A stretch of DNA of 64,000 bases, from positions 124,001 to 188,000 of the forward strand of contig VENG01000007.1 in the NCBI GenBank assembly GCA_009711705.1, given 5' to 3'. The notes under the pieces are model-generated. The model was not told the origin of the DNA. It was given only the letters and a program-made list of their open reading frames with translations, and ran no database searches. The position numbers and the translations under genes were made by a program. This document shows, piece after piece, positions 62,661 through 64,000 of this stretch (the first letter of the stretch is position 1; every line of letters starts with the position of its first letter). Source of the stretch: Bacillota bacterium. GTDB lineage: Bacteria > Bacillota > Desulfotomaculia > Desulfotomaculales > VENG01.

Positions 62661-62978
62661 CTAGAACGGCGGGACCACTTGCCCACAAAGTCTACATCCT
62701 TCATGGCTGGGTTCCTTCACCGCTTCACCTGGTATATAGGAATATTGCATTTCTCTGAATTCCTCTGGGTGCTTGCAGCTTTCTTTAAACCTTGCGAACC
62801 TTTTTTCGCGCCTTTCTTCTTCGTACTTGCACCGAGGGCAGATGTAAACATCAACTCCGGTTATTTCATCCCAGACTATGACTGTCCGTTCCTTATAGTA
62901 AACGTCACCTTTTTTAAAGCTACGGTTGCAGTAATCGCATTTACGTTTTAATTTCCGTTTAGCAATCAATCTTTTCAT
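62661..62978 (-). CDS. Zinc-ribbon phage protein
   Basis: 105 aa from ATG 62978, coupled to the previous stop (TGATG). CDYCNRSFKKGDVYY and CPRCKYEEE, then C-terminal CRLCGQ, give two zinc sites. Confidence 0.6.
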   Translation of the reverse strand: MKRLIAKRKLKRKCDYCNRSFKKGDVYYKERTVIVWDEITGVDVYICPRCKYEEERREKRFARFKESCKHPEEFREMQYSYIPGEAVKEPSHEGCRLCGQVVPPF

Positions 62979-63135
62979 CACCCCGCCAGCCTCAGCACCC
63001 GCTCTTTGCCGCTGTGCCGGTGAACCAGGTGTAGTTCGTTCGGCAATATCTTGGTTCTGAGCCAATCTTCAGGGTTCAACCGGGCCTTCCTCACGATATC
63101 CTTTTGTTTACGGGTAAGCTCTTGCGATGCTTCAC
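62978..63135 (-). pseudogene. Frameshifted DUF6906-like small gene
   Basis: GGAGG and GTG 63135 start MKHRKSLPVNKRIS, which stops early. One base shift after the sixth codon gives TRKQKDIVRKARLNPEDW and LHLVHRHSGK, the DUF6906 pattern, ending at the TGA overlapping the next ATG. A one-base deletion is likely. Confidence 0.5.
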
Positions 63136-63223
63136 GTTTTTACCTCCTTGGGAAGTATTAACCAGTCAAATTACCTCTAAAAAATAGCCCTCTCGGTCGG
63201 CGGGCTAGGCACCCGCCGGGGCT

Positions 63224-63928
63224 TTATCCTGCAATAAAAGTCATTTTGCCTGTAAGGCTCTGGATTTCTGTTTTAAACCGTTCAGCATCTGAGTTTCCGT
63301 CGCTCAGGTGTAGTAAATGTATTTCTTGGACCTTGCTCAAATCGTTAGCCCGGAGAAACTCCTTTACGTTCTCAAGGCTAAAATGAGATCGCATCAGCCT
63401 GTTTTTATGTCCCACCGGTACAGCTCCGCTTGTGACGTTATCGCGGAGTATATCCAGGCTGTGGTTACACTCGATCATTAAATGGGTGAGGCCCCGGAAT
63501 AAATACCGGACGTAATAGGTATCAGTGGCGAATAATAGCTTATCTCCTGCTGAGTTGGCCATCAGGAATCCCATGGGCTCCTGAGCATCATGTTGAGTAT
63601 CGAACGGTAATACGGTCCATGTGCCAATCTTGAATTGTTGCTTGGCTTTTATTGGCTTGATCCGATGGCCAGTCACTCCCAAAGCCTCACTGGTGCCCTG
63701 ACTCATGTAACAATCTATGCCGGCCTTCGTGATGTCGGCTAGGGCCTTACAGTGGTCTTTATGCTCGTGACTAATTAGGCAACCTGAGACCTCTGATACT
63801 TGAAAGTTTAAGCCGCGCTGGATTTCCTTGAAACGGATACCGCACTCCAGCAGCAGGGTGGTTTGCCCGTCTGTAACTCTGTAGCAGTTACCACGGCTGC
63901 TGGAGGCGAATGCAGTTATCTCGATCAT
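63224..63928 (-). CDS. Metallo-beta-lactamase-fold nuclease
   Basis: 234 aa from ATG 63928. FASSSRGNCYRV and LISHEHKDHCKAL (HxHxDH zinc motif), FATDTYYV and LIECNHS fit the phage MBL-fold DNase/phosphohydrolase family related to YycJ. The ATG overlaps the stop of the upstream gene, so they work together, usually beside RecT-like recombinases. Confidence 0.85.
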   Translation of the reverse strand: MIEITAFASSSRGNCYRVTDGQTTLLLECGIRFKEIQRGLNFQVSEVSGCLISHEHKDHCKALADITKAGIDCYMSQGTSEALGVTGHRIKPIKAKQQFKIGTWTVLPFDTQHDAQEPMGFLMANSAGDKLLFATDTYYVRYLFRGLTHLMIECNHSLDILRDNVTSGAVPVGHKNRLMRSHFSLENVKEFLRANDLSKVQEIHLLHLSDGNSDAERFKTEIQSLTGKMTFIAG

Positions 63929-64000
63929 TAGAATCCTGGACCTTCGGTGCCGGTGGCCTTGTGTTCTTCCTGCGCCGGTGGGGCATCTTGTGGTGCCCAT
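63928..64000 (-). CDS. C-terminal end of an upstream gene (runs off right edge)
   Basis: The open frame ends APQDAPPAQEEHKATGTEGPGF with TAA overlapping the next ATG. A Pro/Glu-rich tail before an MBL nuclease would fit a RecT-type protein, but too little is visible. Confidence 0.45.
   Translation of the reverse strand, partial: WAPQDAPPAQEEHKATGTEGPGF

Overview
The window comes from a low-to-moderate GC, spore-forming Firmicute, probably of the Desulfotomaculum/Pelotomaculum (Peptococcaceae) type. This is inferred from strong GGAGG ribosome sites, TTG and GTG starts, an SLH-domain protein, a copper-amine-oxidase-like wall protein, a MalT-like LuxR regulator and a Gram-positive siphophage gene order. 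No 16S gene or other species marker is present.

Positions 1-16.5 kb are chromosome. A truncated membrane sensor at the left edge is followed by a leftward operon at 9687-1566 that looks like a RiPP (ribosomally made, modified peptide) pathway. It holds a Nif11-type precursor with a GG leader, a PoyD-like radical-SAM peptide epimerase, an unrecognised 365-aa protein, two B12-type radical-SAM proteins, a PAPS-type sulfotransferase with an N-terminal helical domain, and a second Nif11-type precursor. Both precursors end in tryptophan. A MalT-like regulator lies upstream. Beyond it is an APS kinase (PAPS synthesis) whose upstream region carries a 26-bp element, 25/26 identical to one at the promoter of the first precursor. 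The genes suggest an epimerised, perhaps C-methylated and sulfated peptide. A TraB-family protein and a three-repeat beta-rich protein complete the chromosomal part.

From about 16.58 kb to the right edge is a siphovirus prophage integrated in a tRNA-Ser(CGA) gene. Only the 3' part of the tRNA (attL) is in the window. Next to attL is an AT-rich cassette of unknown genes including a PD-(D/E)XK nuclease, a candidate defence or exclusion module. The main prophage genes run leftwards, from replication and recombination (58-64 kb, MBL nuclease, DnaD-like initiator, DnaC-like loader, RusA, SNF2 helicase, VRR-NUC), through the ParB-methylase fusion and terminase (47-50 kb), head (40-46 kb) and tail (27-40 kb), to lysis (20.6-23 kb). 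No integrase or repressor is in view; they probably lie beyond 64 kb.

The best structural find in the prophage is a group I intron (38311-39450) with an HNH endonuclease gene. It splits the HK97-gp10-like gene, and removing it restores the frame exactly. Other items are a candidate structured RNA with its own promoter and terminator (50498-50695), a tail-chaperone frameshift site, a tape-measure gene in two overlapping frames, a recurring three-way-junction element, inverted repeats beside the small terminase gene, and several rightward single genes set against the phage direction.
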